Counted from the stretch's first letter, positions 49,842 through 61,706 are shown. The stretch is 64,000 nt of DNA from Virgisporangium ochraceum (GCF_016863655.1 NZ_BOPH01000006.1:1-64000); one strand, 5' to 3'. Notes: generated by a model from the sequence alone, not told the origin. Numbers and translations: made by a program.

Positions 49842-51130
49842 TACCTATGACCGACGTCGATCCGCGCGCCGCTCTCCTCGAAGAAGTGGAGGGCGTCGGT
49901 CCGCACGGCGACCGCGAGCGGGTGACCCGCGTTGACGCCCGGATACGGAGCCAGCCGCACGACCAGCTCGGCGGGCTTGCGGCTGTGCCGGCCCCCGCTG
50001 CCGGAACCGTCGAAGACGCTGCTGTCGCCGTTGTCGCGGTGTCCGTCGGGCATGGCGGGCGACCCGACCAGGCGGTCGATGAACCGCCGCAGCCCCCGCG
50101 TGGCCGGCGCCTTGCCGTTGGTCGGCGTCGACATCTCGTCGACCACCACGGCCGTCGCACCGACGTCGACGAACGCGAGCGACTCGTGCCCGTGGTGCTC
50201 CATGTGCCGGATCCGCCCGCGCAGCACGTCGCCGGGCGAGTCCATCGGTACCGGAAGCAGCGCCTCCGGCCGCACACCGACCACGATGCGCTCGCCGTGG
50301 TACCGCGCGACCGCCCGGGCCCGCAGGTCCTTCCACGGGATGTGCAGCTCCTGGTCGCCCAGCCGCAGCGCGACGTAGCGGTCGAGCACGACCTTGACGG
50401 TGGCCTCCATGAGGCTCATCCGCGGACTGCCGAGGAACGCCGCGACGTACAGGGTCGCCGGGCGCCCGTACACCTCGGTCGGGGTGCCGACGTCCTGGAG
50501 CACGCCGCGGCGCATGATCGCGACCCGGTCGGCCATCGTCAGGGCCTCGGCCTGGTCGTGCGTCACGTACACGCAGGTGACCCCGAGCTCGCGCACCAGC
50601 CCGGAGATCTCCGCCCGCAGCTCGCCACGGAGCTGGCTGTCGAGGTTCGACAGCGGCTCGTCCATGAGGAACAGGCGCGGCCGCCGCACGATCGCCCGGC
50701 CCATCGCCACCCGCTGCCGCTGGCCGCCGGACAGCTGACCGGGCCGCCGGGCCAGGACGTCGCCGATGCCGAGGGCGCCCGCGACCTCGGACACCTGGTC
50801 CTGCCGGTCGGTCTGGCCCGACACCTTGAGCGGGAAGCCGATGTTGTCGCCGACCGTCATATGGGGATACAGCGCGAAGTCCTGGAAGACCATCGCCACC
50901 CCCCGCTCGCGCGGGGTCAGCGTCGCCGCCGGCTCCCCGTCGAGCAGGACCTCGCCGCTGCTCGGATCCTCAAGGCCCGCAATCATGCGCAAAATGGTGG
51001 ATTTACCGCAGCCGGATGGGCCGAGTAGCACCAGGAACTCGCCGTCGCCGATATCCAGGTTCACCCCGTCGACTGCGACAGTGCCGTCAGGAAAGACCTT
51101 GGACACGTCGCGCAGCCCGACCGTAGACAC
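49841..51130 (-). CDS. ABC transporter ATP-binding protein, MsmK/UgpC type
   Basis: 429 residues. Walker A GPSGCGKST, Q-loop FQDFALYPHMTV, signature LSGGQRQRV, Walker B LFLMDEPLSNLD, then OB-fold (TOBE) regulatory repeats. The TOBE part is longer than usual, with an insertion rich in Gly/Ser around residues 350-385. Such ATPases can serve several sugar importers encoded elsewhere. GTG 51130 has GGAGG upstream; the open frame upstream is rejected. Confidence 0.9.
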   Translation of the reverse strand: MSTVGLRDVSKVFPDGTVAVDGVNLDIGDGEFLVLLGPSGCGKSTILRMIAGLEDPSSGEVLLDGEPAATLTPRERGVAMVFQDFALYPHMTVGDNIGFPLKVSGQTDRQDQVSEVAGALGIGDVLARRPGQLSGGQRQRVAMGRAIVRRPRLFLMDEPLSNLDSQLRGELRAEISGLVRELGVTCVYVTHDQAEALTMADRVAIMRRGVLQDVGTPTEVYGRPATLYVAAFLGSPRMSLMEATVKVVLDRYVALRLGDQELHIPWKDLRARAVARYHGERIVVGVRPEALLPVPMDSPGDVLRGRIRHMEHHGHESLAFVDVGATAVVVDEMSTPTNGKAPATRGLRRFIDRLVGSPAMPDGHRDNGDSSVFDGSGSGGRHSRKPAELVVRLAPYPGVNAGHPLAVAVRTDALHFFEESGARIDVGHR

Positions 51131-51257
51131 GTCGCCTCCGCATGTGTATCCGCTGCGATCTGTGACTGTGACGAACCCCACGGACCATGAGCCATCGGGT
51201 AAACGGCCCATGTACCGCGTGTGATCAGTGCACTACACGGCAGCGGGACCGCAGCAC

Positions 51258-51289
51258 CGCGCCCCGGCCAAGGGGTGAGCCGGGGCGCG
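51258..51289. terminator. GC hairpin downstream of the DUF4230 gene
   Basis: Perfect 11-bp arms 51258-51268 and 51279-51289. It lies 18 nt beyond the stop of the minus-strand DUF4230 gene and about 130 nt upstream of the ATPase start. Confidence 0.7.
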
Positions 51290-51306
51290 GAAGCTACGAA
51301 TGGGAA

Positions 51307-52077
51307 CTACGGCGCCTTGTAGGCGATGGTGATCACCTGGTAGCCGAGCGACCGCAGCAGCCCTTCCAACATCTTCTTCGTGTTCTCCTTGGCGCGCTCG
51401 CCCATCGTGCTGGCCTTCGCCGCCTCGCTGATCCGCTCCTCGGCCAGCTTGTAGACCTCGGCCATCCGGTTCGGGTCGTTCGAGAACGCGTCCTTGATCC
51501 GGTTCAGGAGGCCCCGCTGCTGCGAGAACACCCGCGAGTTCTCCGGGTCGAGGTTCGGCTTGCCCAGCTGCGGCTCGGGCAGCGTCACCTCGACCGTACG
51601 CCGGTCCTCCGACGCCTTGATCGCGCCCTCACCGATGTTGCTGAAGTCGACGTACGCCTCGACGGTGCCCGCCGCGACGAACAGCACCCGGTCGTTGACC
51701 AGGAAGTCCGGGACGTACTTCTGGTTCTCCTGCACGTCGATGATGACCTGGAAGTTGCCCTCGGCCGCGACGTAGCGGCTGAGGTCCTGGATCGAGTTGA
51801 GCAGCGGCGGCTGGCTGCGGTCCTCCCGCTGCGTGGCGAACGGGTTCTTGAACTCCGGCAACCACCCGACCGACTGGGCACCGACGATCATGGCCATGAC
51901 CAGCCCGATCGACGCGATCACCCAGAACAGGCCGCGGAGGAAACGGTTGGAGCTGACACTCGTCGCGGGAGCCGGTTCCGACCGGTCCGGAATCCGCTCG
52001 GTCTGCCGCTCGCTGACCTCGGGATACTCGGCGGTCGGCGGGTCGCGCCTGACCTCGGCTTCAGTACTCTCGGCCAT
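51307..52077 (-). CDS. DUF4230 domain membrane protein
   Basis: 256 residues. A charged N-terminus, one membrane helix (about 60-82), and a DUF4230 domain (LLNSIQDLSRYVAAEGNFQVIIDVQENQKYVPDFL...VEVTLPEPQLGKPNLDPENSRVF). Function unknown. The start ATG 52077 sits after GAGGGTG; an ATG 12 codons upstream is open but less likely. Confidence 0.82.
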   Translation of the reverse strand: MAESTEAEVRRDPPTAEYPEVSERQTERIPDRSEPAPATSVSSNRFLRGLFWVIASIGLVMAMIVGAQSVGWLPEFKNPFATQREDRSQPPLLNSIQDLSRYVAAEGNFQVIIDVQENQKYVPDFLVNDRVLFVAAGTVEAYVDFSNIGEGAIKASEDRRTVEVTLPEPQLGKPNLDPENSRVFSQQRGLLNRIKDAFSNDPNRMAEVYKLAEERISEAAKASTMGERAKENTKKMLEGLLRSLGYQVITIAYKAP

Positions 52078-52130
52078 CCTGTCACCACCCTCGTGTGACT
52101 CCATTGTTCCCACGAGGCGTCAACGGCGAA

Positions 52131-52157
52131 ACGCCCCCGGGGAATCCCCGGGGGCGT
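52131..52157 (-). terminator. Strong 12-bp hairpin terminator after the UDP-glucose dehydrogenase gene
   Basis: Arms 52131-52142 and 52146-52157 are perfectly complementary with a 3-nt AAT loop. Located 17 nt after the stop of the minus-strand gene. Confidence 0.8.
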
Positions 52158-52173
52158 CACGGTTCAGCGGCGG

Positions 52174-53496
52174 TTACGGGCGGCCCAGCGCCCGGTACTC
52201 CCAGCCGGCCGCGCGCCAGCTCACCGGGTCGAGGGCGTGCCGGCCGTCGACGATGCGCTTCTGGTTGACGATCTCGCCCATCGCGGCCGGGTCGAGCTCG
52301 CGGAACTCGGCCCACTCGGTGAGCAGCACCACGACGTCGGCGTCGCGCGCCACGTCGATGGCGCTCTCGCCGTAGGACAGCTGCGGGTACGCCTTGCGGG
52401 CGTTGTCCATCGCGGCCGGGTCGAACACGTGCACCACCGCGCCCGCCTTCTGCAGCGTGGTGGCCACGTCGAGGGCCGGCGCGTCACGGATGTCGTCGGA
52501 GTTCGGCTTGAACGACGCGCCCAGCGCGGCCACGCGGACCCCGTTCAGGTCGCCACCGGCGAGCTCGCGCACCAGGTCGACGGTGCGGGCCCGGCGGCGG
52601 CGGTTGATGCCGTCGACCTCGCGCAGGAACGCCACGGCCTGCCCGACGCCCAGCTCACCGGCCCGGTGCGTGAACGCCCGGATGTCCTTCGGCAGGCAGC
52701 CGCCGCCGAAGCCGAGGCCCGGCTTCAGGAACTTGCCGCCGATGCGGTCGTCGTAGGCCAGCGCCTCGGCCAGGTCGTGCACATCGGCACCGGTGGCCTC
52801 ACAGACCTCGGCCATCGCGTTGATGTAGGAGATCTTGGTGGCGAGGAACGAGTTCGCCGCGACCTTCACCAGCTCCGCGGTCTGCAGGTCGGTGACCTTC
52901 ACCGGCGTGCCGCCGCCGATCACCGGCGCGAACGCGGCCCGCAGCTGCTGCTCGGCCCACTCCGACTGCACACCGAACACGAGCCGGTCGGGGTGCATCG
53001 TGTCGTCGACGGCGAAGCCCTCGCGCAGGAACTCGGGGTTCCAGGCCAGCTCCACCTCGTCGCCGGCCGGAGCGAGCTCCTTGACCAGCGCGGTGAGGCG
53101 CGCCGCGGTGCCCACCGGCACGGTCGACTTGCCCACCACGAGCGTCTTGCGGGTCAGGTGCTTCGCCAGCGTCGAGAACGCCGCGTCGACGTACGTCATG
53201 TCGGCCGCGTCGGACCCGGCCTGCTGCGGGGTGCCGACACACACGAAGTGCACGTCACCGAACTCGGCCGCCTCCTCGTAGGAGGTCGTGAACCGCAGCC
53301 GGCCCGACTCCAGTGCCTTGACCAGAAGCTCCGGCAGCCCTGGCTCGAAGAAGGGGACCTCGCCCGACGTGAGACTGGCCACCTTCCGCTCATCGATCTC
53401 GACACCGAGCACCTCGAAGCCCAGCGCGGCCATGCAGACCGCGTGGGTGGCTCCGAGGTAACCGGTGCCGATGACGGTGAGACGAGGGTTCTGCAT
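52174..53496 (-). CDS. UDP-glucose 6-dehydrogenase
   Basis: 440 residues. The N-terminal Rossmann motif (LTVIGTGYLGATHAVCMAALGFEVLGVEID), central dimerisation domain and catalytic cysteine in GFGGGCLPKDIRAF are present. It oxidises UDP-glucose to UDP-glucuronate, a precursor for wall polymers. GGAGG five bases before ATG 53496 sets the start. Monocistronic between its own promoter and a strong terminator. Confidence 0.93.
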   Translation of the reverse strand: MQNPRLTVIGTGYLGATHAVCMAALGFEVLGVEIDERKVASLTSGEVPFFEPGLPELLVKALESGRLRFTTSYEEAAEFGDVHFVCVGTPQQAGSDAADMTYVDAAFSTLAKHLTRKTLVVGKSTVPVGTAARLTALVKELAPAGDEVELAWNPEFLREGFAVDDTMHPDRLVFGVQSEWAEQQLRAAFAPVIGGGTPVKVTDLQTAELVKVAANSFLATKISYINAMAEVCEATGADVHDLAEALAYDDRIGGKFLKPGLGFGGGCLPKDIRAFTHRAGELGVGQAVAFLREVDGINRRRRARTVDLVRELAGGDLNGVRVAALGASFKPNSDDIRDAPALDVATTLQKAGAVVHVFDPAAMDNARKAYPQLSYGESAIDVARDADVVVLLTEWAEFRELDPAAMGEIVNQKRIVDGRHALDPVSWRAAGWEYRALGRP

Positions 53497-53704
53497 CGAT
53501 ACCTCCAGTACTGCTGGGTCAGCCGCAGGGCACATTACTCGATCCCTTCGCGGCGCCTGTCACCTTGTTGTCGCATGTGGCCCGGTTGTCCGGACGGACA
53601 CGCCACCCTCGGTCCGATCACAGGACCGCTGTCGCTCCGAACGTCGGCCCCGCGTGGTTCGGGCGGCCGATGCCCAGCGAATGATAGATCGCTTCGGGAG
53701 TCGA

Positions 53705-54016
53705 TCAGGACGATGCGGGTTCGCGGGGCAGCACGAGCACCCGGGCATGGATCGAGGTGCGTTGCTGGAGCGCCCAGCGCAACGCGCGGTGCAGGCCGTC
53801 TTCCAGGTACATCGCGCCCTGCCACTCGACCACGTGCGGGAACAGGTCGCCGTAGAACGTCGAGTCCTCGGCGAGCAGCCGGTCGAGAGCAAGCTCACGC
53901 TTGGTGGTGATGAGCTGGTCGAGGCGCACCTGGCGGGGCGGGATCTGGGACCAGTCCTTGATCGTCGTTCCGTGATCCGGGTAGGGCCGGCCATCCCGGA
54001 CAGCTTTGAAGATCAA
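53705..54016 (-). CDS. Conserved actinobacterial small protein, ParB-nuclease-like outline
   Basis: 103 residues: MIFKAVRDGRPYPDHG, RQVRLDQLITTKRELALDRLLAEDSTFYGDLFPHVVEWQGAMYLEDGLHRALRWALQQ. The order (a 'Q-V-x-L-D-x-L' strand, then DGLHRALRA) resembles the ParB-type nucleotide-binding motif 'DG-H-R', but no function is known to me. Stand-alone gene between the dehydrogenase promoter region and the nitroreductase gene. Confidence 0.75.
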   Translation of the reverse strand: MIFKAVRDGRPYPDHGTTIKDWSQIPPRQVRLDQLITTKRELALDRLLAEDSTFYGDLFPHVVEWQGAMYLEDGLHRALRWALQQRTSIHARVLVLPREPASS

Positions 54017-54113
54017 GTTCCGGCACCTCCCTCTCGTGGACCAGCAGGCACTGTTACACAGGCGCGGTGATCAGCGTACCGACCGCGCCCGACATTTGAC
54101 CGATTCGCAACGG

Positions 54114-54719
54114 TCAGTACGCCGTACCCCACCGTCCGCGATGGACGACCTCGTCCACCGGCTTCCGACCCCGGGCCAACGACGGCGACCGGCGGTCGGG
54201 CGCCGGGTACCCGATGGTGATCGCGCCGATCGGTGTGAACTCCGCCGGGACGCCGAACGCGCCGCGGTACGACCCGAACCGGTCGGGCGGGATGCCGAAG
54301 AAGCATGCCCCGAGCTCGGCGTCGACCACGCCGAGCAGGATGAGGAGACTGGCGAACCCGGCGTCGATGTCCCAGTACGGCACCGGCCAGCGGGCCTCGT
54401 CTCGGTCGGTCCAGCCCTTGTCCTTCTCCGCGTACCGGGACAGGTACGTGTCGCGGTTGGAGTGCGGCACCACGATCAGCGGCGCCCGGCGCATGCCGTC
54501 GATCCACGAGGTGGTGTCCTCCGGCGACGTGGCCGCCCAGAACCGCTCCCGGTCGGCCGGGGTGTCGAGGACCAGGAACCCCCAGCCCTGCGAGAACCCG
54601 GCCGACGGCGCGCGGATCGCGTAGTCGAGCAGGCGGTCGACGACCTCCGACGGCACCGGCCGGTCGGGGTCGTAGTCGCGGACCATCCGGCGGCGCCTGA
54701 TGACGCGGTCGAGCTCCAT
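54114..54719 (-). CDS. Nitroreductase family protein
   Basis: 201 residues. FMN-binding RRRRMVRDY at the N-terminus, APSAGFSQGW and the C-terminal IGYPAPDRRSPSLARGRKPVDEVVHRGRW match cob(II)yrinate-reductase/BluB-like or general nitroreductases. The ATG overlaps the stop of the epimerase gene by one base (TGATG). Substrate unknown. Confidence 0.88.
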   Translation of the reverse strand: MELDRVIRRRRMVRDYDPDRPVPSEVVDRLLDYAIRAPSAGFSQGWGFLVLDTPADRERFWAATSPEDTTSWIDGMRRAPLIVVPHSNRDTYLSRYAEKDKGWTDRDEARWPVPYWDIDAGFASLLILLGVVDAELGACFFGIPPDRFGSYRGAFGVPAEFTPIGAITIGYPAPDRRSPSLARGRKPVDEVVHRGRWGTAY

Positions 54720-55648
54720 CAGAGGGGTGTGACTCCCCACACCCCGCGCCAGGTCTCGCCCGGCTGGAGGGTGATGACGTCCTTGCCCGAGCGCAGGGCG
54801 TCGGGCGGACAGGTCATCGGCTCGACCGCGATCGACCGGCGGTGCCGCTCGCCGTGCAGCGTGTCGCCGGTGAACACCTGCCACCAGTGGAAGGCGTCGT
54901 CGGCCCAGACCGCGACGCCCCTGCCGTCGGGACCGCGCAACGTGACCACGCTGCGGCCGTTCTCGCTGTCGGTGAGCTCACCGAACGCGGTGTCGAGGAC
55001 GGCCGGGCCGACCCGCCGGCCGGTGGTGAAGTCGTACTCGGTGCCGGCGACCTTCGCCGTGCCGATCGGAAGCAGCCGGCCGTCGACCAGCACACGGCTC
55101 TGGCACGGCAGCTCGAGCACGATGTCGTCGACAGCCACGCCCGGCACCTGCAGGTACGGGTGGGTCGCCAGCCCGAACGGCACCGGCTTCACACCCGTGT
55201 TGGTGGCCTCGTGGGTGGCTGTGAGCCCCTCGGAACCCACCTGCCACGTGGTGCGCAGCAGCAGCGGCCACGGGTACCCGGGCTGCGGCACCAGCTCGTG
55301 CTCCAGGGTCACCGAGTCGGGCGCGACCGCGGTGGCCGTCCAGCGGACCCAGTTCACCAGCCCGTGAATCGCGGTGTGCCGGGCCACCTCGGTGATCGGC
55401 AGCTGCAGGTTCGCCTCGTCGAACGTGTACCGGCCGTCGCGGATGCGGTTCGGCCACGGCGCCATCACCTTGCCCGCGGAACCGGGACACAGCTCACCGG
55501 GCTCGTACCCGTCGACGAGGTCGTCCGTGCCGTGCCGGTAGGCCCGCAGCCCACCGCCCACCTCGACCACGACGGCCTCATGGCCGTCGGACGAGATCAC
55601 CCACTCGGTGCCGGACAGTGACGGGACGGTTTCAGCAGCGGCGTCCAT
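54719..55648 (-). CDS. Aldose 1-epimerase family protein
   Basis: 309 residues. The galactose-mutarotase fold is recognised from GKVMAPWPNRIRDGRYTFD, the histidine in RHTAIHGLVNWVRW, FGLATHPYLQVPG and SIAVEPMTCPPDAL. It interconverts sugar anomers. First gene of a two-gene unit with the nitroreductase. Confidence 0.9.
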   Translation of the reverse strand: MDAAAETVPSLSGTEWVISSDGHEAVVVEVGGGLRAYRHGTDDLVDGYEPGELCPGSAGKVMAPWPNRIRDGRYTFDEANLQLPITEVARHTAIHGLVNWVRWTATAVAPDSVTLEHELVPQPGYPWPLLLRTTWQVGSEGLTATHEATNTGVKPVPFGLATHPYLQVPGVAVDDIVLELPCQSRVLVDGRLLPIGTAKVAGTEYDFTTGRRVGPAVLDTAFGELTDSENGRSVVTLRGPDGRGVAVWADDAFHWWQVFTGDTLHGERHRRSIAVEPMTCPPDALRSGKDVITLQPGETWRGVWGVTPL

Positions 55649-55659
55649 GACACGGCACC

Positions 55660-56913
55660 CTACCGTTCGGTCTCGCGCACGGTGTAGCGGAGCAGCACCG
55701 GGTACGCCACAGCGAGCAGCACCGCGACGATCGCCGCGGCGATGCCGCCGCTCACCCAGGCCACGGTGGCGCCGGTGGCCGCCGCCATCGCGCCGACCCG
55801 CAGGTCACCCAGCCGCGGCCCACCCGCCACGACCGCGATGAACGCGCCCTGCATGCGGCCGCGCATCTCGTCGGGCGCGTGGGTGAGCAGGATCGTCTGC
55901 CGGAATGCGGCGCTGACGAGGTCGGCCGCACCCGCGACCGCGAGCCCGAGCACGGCCAGCCACAGCGCCGGCGCCAGACCGGCCACCGCCACCGCGAGGC
56001 CCCACCCGACCACCGCGGCCACGATCACCACGCCCTGGCGGCGCACCCGGCTCACCCAGCCCGAGCCCAGCCCGGCCACGACCGCGCCGATCGCGATCGC
56101 GCTGTAGAGCCAGCCCACCGCCCGGTCGCCGCCGAACTTCTCGGCCGCCACCTCGGGGAACACCGCGCGCGGCATCGCCAGCACCATCGCGGCGATGTCG
56201 ATCGCGAACGTGAGCAGCAGCACCGGCTGGGCGCGCAGGTACCGCATGCTGTCGACCAGGTCACCGATCCGGCTGCGCGGCGCGTCGGCGGCGCGTTCGG
56301 CCGGCGGCATCGCCGGCAGCCGTAGCGCCGCCCACATCGCGACCGTGAACAGCGCCGCGTCGACGCCGTACGCCAGCGCGAAGTCGCCGTGGGCCAGGAT
56401 CAGACCGGCGCCCAGCGGCCCGAGCACCTGCCCGATGTTGCCGAACGTGAAGCCCAGCGTCGCCGCCGCCGGCACCAGCTCCTCCGGCACCAGCCGGGGC
56501 ATGATCGCCGACCGCGTGGGCGAGCTGACCGCGAACGCCGCCGACTGCACCCCCACCAGGCCGAGCAGCACGTGCGGGCTGTCGAGACCGCTGAGCGCGT
56601 GCGCCAGCAGGGCCAGCGTGGCGAACCACATCAACGCGGAGCTGGCCAGGAGCACGAGGCGGCGGTCGCGCACGTCGGCGACCGCACCGCCCCAGAGCGA
56701 GAAGATCAGCAGCGGGACGAGCCCCGCGACGCCGATCAGGCCGACCCACAGCGACGAGCGCGTGATGTCGTACATCTGCACCGGCACGGCCACGGCCGTG
56801 AACTGGAACCCGACGAACGACACGGAGTTGCCGATGAACAGGCGCCGGAACGCCGGAAAACGCAGTGCCCGGACGTCGATCGCGTGCTTTTTGACGAAGC
56901 CCAGAAGGCTCAC
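55660..56913 (-). CDS. MFS transporter
   Basis: 417 residues, twelve predicted helices, complete: RLFIGNSVSFVGFQFTAVAVPVQMYDITRSSLWVGLIGVAGLVPLL and later FRQTILLTHAPDEMRGRMQGAF are typical of the enterobactin-exporter-like MFS_3 group. GTG 56913 overlaps the pdxH stop (GTGA). Substrate unknown. Unlike the remnant at 41 kb, both halves are intact. Confidence 0.88.
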   Translation of the reverse strand: MSLLGFVKKHAIDVRALRFPAFRRLFIGNSVSFVGFQFTAVAVPVQMYDITRSSLWVGLIGVAGLVPLLIFSLWGGAVADVRDRRLVLLASSALMWFATLALLAHALSGLDSPHVLLGLVGVQSAAFAVSSPTRSAIMPRLVPEELVPAAATLGFTFGNIGQVLGPLGAGLILAHGDFALAYGVDAALFTVAMWAALRLPAMPPAERAADAPRSRIGDLVDSMRYLRAQPVLLLTFAIDIAAMVLAMPRAVFPEVAAEKFGGDRAVGWLYSAIAIGAVVAGLGSGWVSRVRRQGVVIVAAVVGWGLAVAVAGLAPALWLAVLGLAVAGAADLVSAAFRQTILLTHAPDEMRGRMQGAFIAVVAGGPRLGDLRVGAMAAATGATVAWVSGGIAAAIVAVLLAVAYPVLLRYTVRETER

Positions 56914-57572
56914 GGTGCTAAGCGCTCCACTTTCTGCTGTGCGAGGTCGAACCTGATCCTGTCGTGCATCCGGTCCTGCCGGCCCTGCCAGAACTCCACC
57001 GCCTCCGGCACCAGCCGGTAGCCGCCCCAGTGCGGGGGCGGCGGCAGCTCGTCGGTCCCCTCGAACCTCTCCTCGACGGCCGCGACCGCCGCGTCGAGCT
57101 CGGCCCGCGACCCGACGACGGCCGACTGCGGACTGGCCCAGGCGCCGACCTGCGAGCCGCGCGGCCGCAGCGCGAAGTACGCGGCGGTCTCGGGCCGGCC
57201 GACCGGCGCGCAGGTTCCCTCGACGCGCACCTGCCGCGACAGCGGCAGCCACAGGAACACCGCGCTCGCGTACGGGTTGGCGGCCAGCTCGACGCCCTTG
57301 CGGGACCGGTAGTTGGTGTAGAACACGAACCCCCGCTCGTCGTAGCCCTTGAGCAGCACCGTACGCGCGCTCGGACGGCCATGACCATCAGCTGTGGCGA
57401 GCACCATCGCGTTCGGTTCGGGCAGGTCGGCGGCCACCGCGTCGGAGAGCCAGGTGGAGAACAGCGTCGACCAACCGACCGTCACATCGTCTTCGGTCAA
57501 TGCGATGTCAGGCGTTGCCGGATACTCGCGACGCATCCGGGCGAGCGGATCTTCAGGTGTGCCATGTGTCAC
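56910..57572 (-). CDS. pdxH: Pyridoxamine 5'-phosphate oxidase
   Basis: 220 residues from GTG 57572, which has GGAAGG and GAGG upstream; a GTG two codons earlier is possible. FMN- and substrate-binding segments PNAMVLATADGHGRPSARTVLLKGYDERGFVFYTNYRSRKGVELAANPYA and the C-terminal YRLVPEAVEFWQGRQDRMHDRIRF are complete. It produces pyridoxal 5'-phosphate, which SerC in this window also uses. Divergent from the second citrate synthase gene. Confidence 0.94.
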   Translation of the reverse strand: MTHGTPEDPLARMRREYPATPDIALTEDDVTVGWSTLFSTWLSDAVAADLPEPNAMVLATADGHGRPSARTVLLKGYDERGFVFYTNYRSRKGVELAANPYASAVFLWLPLSRQVRVEGTCAPVGRPETAAYFALRPRGSQVGAWASPQSAVVGSRAELDAAVAAVEERFEGTDELPPPPHWGGYRLVPEAVEFWQGRQDRMHDRIRFDLAQQKVERLAP

Positions 57573-57681
57573 CCTCACATCCTTCCGTTACGTCGCCGAA
57601 ATACGTGAAGATGTGCGGAACTACATAGCGCTCGCCATAGAGTTGTCTCCGCCGCGCCGCCTTCGGACCCGGGAGTTCACG

Positions 57682-60001
<2,320 letters not shown>

Positions 60002-60111
60002 ACGCCGCGGCGCCGCGTGTCGCACCGCCCGCACGCTGTTCGGCCCGTACTGTGGGGTCCTGAGACAGCAGCCGTGCGGGCGGTGCAAGCTGCAGGGGCA
60101 GGAGGAACGCG

Positions 60112-61557
60112 ATGCGGCCGGTCCGGTTCGTCGCCCTCTCCGAGGACGGCCAGGCGTTCGTGCTCGCCGACGAGGTGGGCCGGCTCCTTGCCCTGCCCAT
60201 CGACGACCGTGTGTCCACCGCCCTACGCCTCGAACGCACCCCGGGCTCGGGCCCCGCACCCGTGCCCACCTCCGAGACCGGCGCGTCCTCGCTCTCCCCG
60301 CGCGACATCCAGGCCCGCATCCGGGCCGGCGAGTCCGCCGACGACGTGGCCCGCGTGGCCGGCGTGCCGGTCGACCGGGTGCTCCGCTATGCCGGTCCCG
60401 TGCTGCAGGAGCGGGCGATGCTCGCCCAGCACGCCCGCCGCACGAAGCTCCGCTCGTCGCCCAAGGGCGCCTCGCTCGCCGAGGTCGTCGACTCCCGGCT
60501 CGGACAGCACGGCATCGACTCCGAGAAGATCTCCTGGGACGCGTACCGCCGCGACGACGGCACCTGGCGGGTGATCGCCCGCTGGCCCAGTGGGAAGGCC
60601 ACCGCCCAGGCGGTGTGGGAGCTCGACAAGTCCCGGCAGCACGTCACCCCGCACGACGACATGGCCCAGTACCTGTGCGCCGAGCGGCCCGCACCCGGTT
60701 CCGCCGAGGCGGCGCCCGCGGTGCCCGGCCGGGGCGACCCCCGGTACGAGGCCACCCGCGGCGGCCACGACGTCATGCGCCCGTCGGCCGACACGGCCCG
60801 CCGCGACCGGCCCGGTCGTGGGCTCGGCCCGGCCGAGCCGGCCGCCCTCCGCCCCGACCGGCTGCGCCCGGACCCGCTGCGTCCCGACTCCCGCCGCCCC
60901 GACACGCTGCGCCCGGACCCGGCCCGTCCAGATTCGGGACGCCCAGACTCCGGACGCACAGACTCCGGACGCACAGACTCCGGACGCACAGATTCGGGCC
61001 GTCCGGACACGCTGCGCCCCGAGGGCCGGCCCGACCGCCTGCGCCCGGACCCGCTGCGCCCTGACGCCGCTCCCGACCGCCTGCGCCCTGACGCCCGCCC
61101 GGCCGCGGCTGGTCCCGGCGCGGAGCCGGCCACATCCGAGGAGCAGGCCGCCGGGCAGGGCCGCCCGCAGCTTCCCGCCGCCCTCGACCGGTCGCGGCCG
61201 GAGCGTCCCGACCCCATCCGCTCGGGGCGCGACGCGCTGCTCGCCTCGCTGGAGCGCCCGCTCGGCACGCCCCGCGACGCGGCGCCGGCCGAGCGTGCCG
61301 CGCCGCACGACCCGCCGCGCCGCGCCCGGGGTGCGGCCGCGCTGATCGGCGCTCCCGTACCCACGGCGTCGCCGTTCGAGGACGACCCCGACGGTCCGGT
61401 CGACGCGCCGTCGGTGCCGTCGCTGGCGGTGCTCCGCCCGCGGCTGAAGTCGCAGCCCGAGGGCCCCGCCCGCGGGGGCGACGACAAGCCCCGCAAGCGG
61501 CTCCCGAGCTGGGACGACGTCCTCTTCGGCAGCGCGCCCGCGCGCGAGTCCTCCTAG
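60112..61557 (+). CDS. sepH: Cell division protein SepH
   Basis: 481 residues. The N-terminal DUF3071 domain (RFVALSEDGQAFVLADEVGRLLALPIDDRV...LSPRDIQARIRAGESADDVARVAGVPVDRVLRYAGPVLQERAMLAQHARR) includes the helix-turn-helix that binds FtsZ. A long, Pro/Arg/Asp-rich low-complexity middle (about 240-330) carries repeats of LRPD and DSGRTDSGR. The conserved C-terminal KRLPSWDDVLFGS motif is present. GGAGG precedes ATG 60112. It stimulates FtsZ assembly in sporulation septa. Confidence 0.93.
   Translation: MRPVRFVALSEDGQAFVLADEVGRLLALPIDDRVSTALRLERTPGSGPAPVPTSETGASSLSPRDIQARIRAGESADDVARVAGVPVDRVLRYAGPVLQERAMLAQHARRTKLRSSPKGASLAEVVDSRLGQHGIDSEKISWDAYRRDDGTWRVIARWPSGKATAQAVWELDKSRQHVTPHDDMAQYLCAERPAPGSAEAAPAVPGRGDPRYEATRGGHDVMRPSADTARRDRPGRGLGPAEPAALRPDRLRPDPLRPDSRRPDTLRPDPARPDSGRPDSGRTDSGRTDSGRTDSGRPDTLRPEGRPDRLRPDPLRPDAAPDRLRPDARPAAAGPGAEPATSEEQAAGQGRPQLPAALDRSRPERPDPIRSGRDALLASLERPLGTPRDAAPAERAAPHDPPRRARGAAALIGAPVPTASPFEDDPDGPVDAPSVPSLAVLRPRLKSQPEGPARGGDDKPRKRLPSWDDVLFGSAPARESS
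60846..61094 (+). repeat. Tandem repeats in the SepH linker
   Basis: Repeated 12- to 15-nt units encode R-P-D-(S/P/T)-(L/G/R)-R blocks, with a run of near-identical GACTCCGGACGCACA units around 60940-60990 encoding DSGRT. The repeats keep the frame. They are a likely source of length variation between strains. Confidence 0.85.
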
Positions 61558-61596
61558 CAAGTGTCCTGAGTCGTTGACTCGTGTGCCGTCAGATCC

Positions 61597-61648
61597 GGTG
61601 GCGACTTTTTGTTGTTTCGCCCGCGCCAGCACCGCGAAAGTCGCCACC
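61597..61648. terminator. 12-bp inverted repeat between convergent sepH and ABC-F genes
   Basis: GGTGGCGACTTT (61597-61608) and AAAGTCGCCACC (61637-61648) are perfect arms with a 28-nt spacer; the left arm is followed by TTTGTTGTTT. It is positioned to end transcription from both sides, though the long spacer is atypical. Confidence 0.55.
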
Positions 61649-61706
61649 ACTTTCGATCATGAACGTCGAACCGTGGCCAGCATGAACCCCTTGCAGGGGG
61701 CCAGCG

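Noticed and set aside
49847-51028. Long plus-strand frame opposite the ABC ATPase
   Set aside because: Antisense to an ATPase with all motifs; the sequence is His/Arg/Pro-rich with no recognisable fold.
53497-53704. Small gene in the gap upstream of the UDP-glucose dehydrogenase
   Set aside because: No start with a ribosome site and no coherent peptide; probably promoter DNA.
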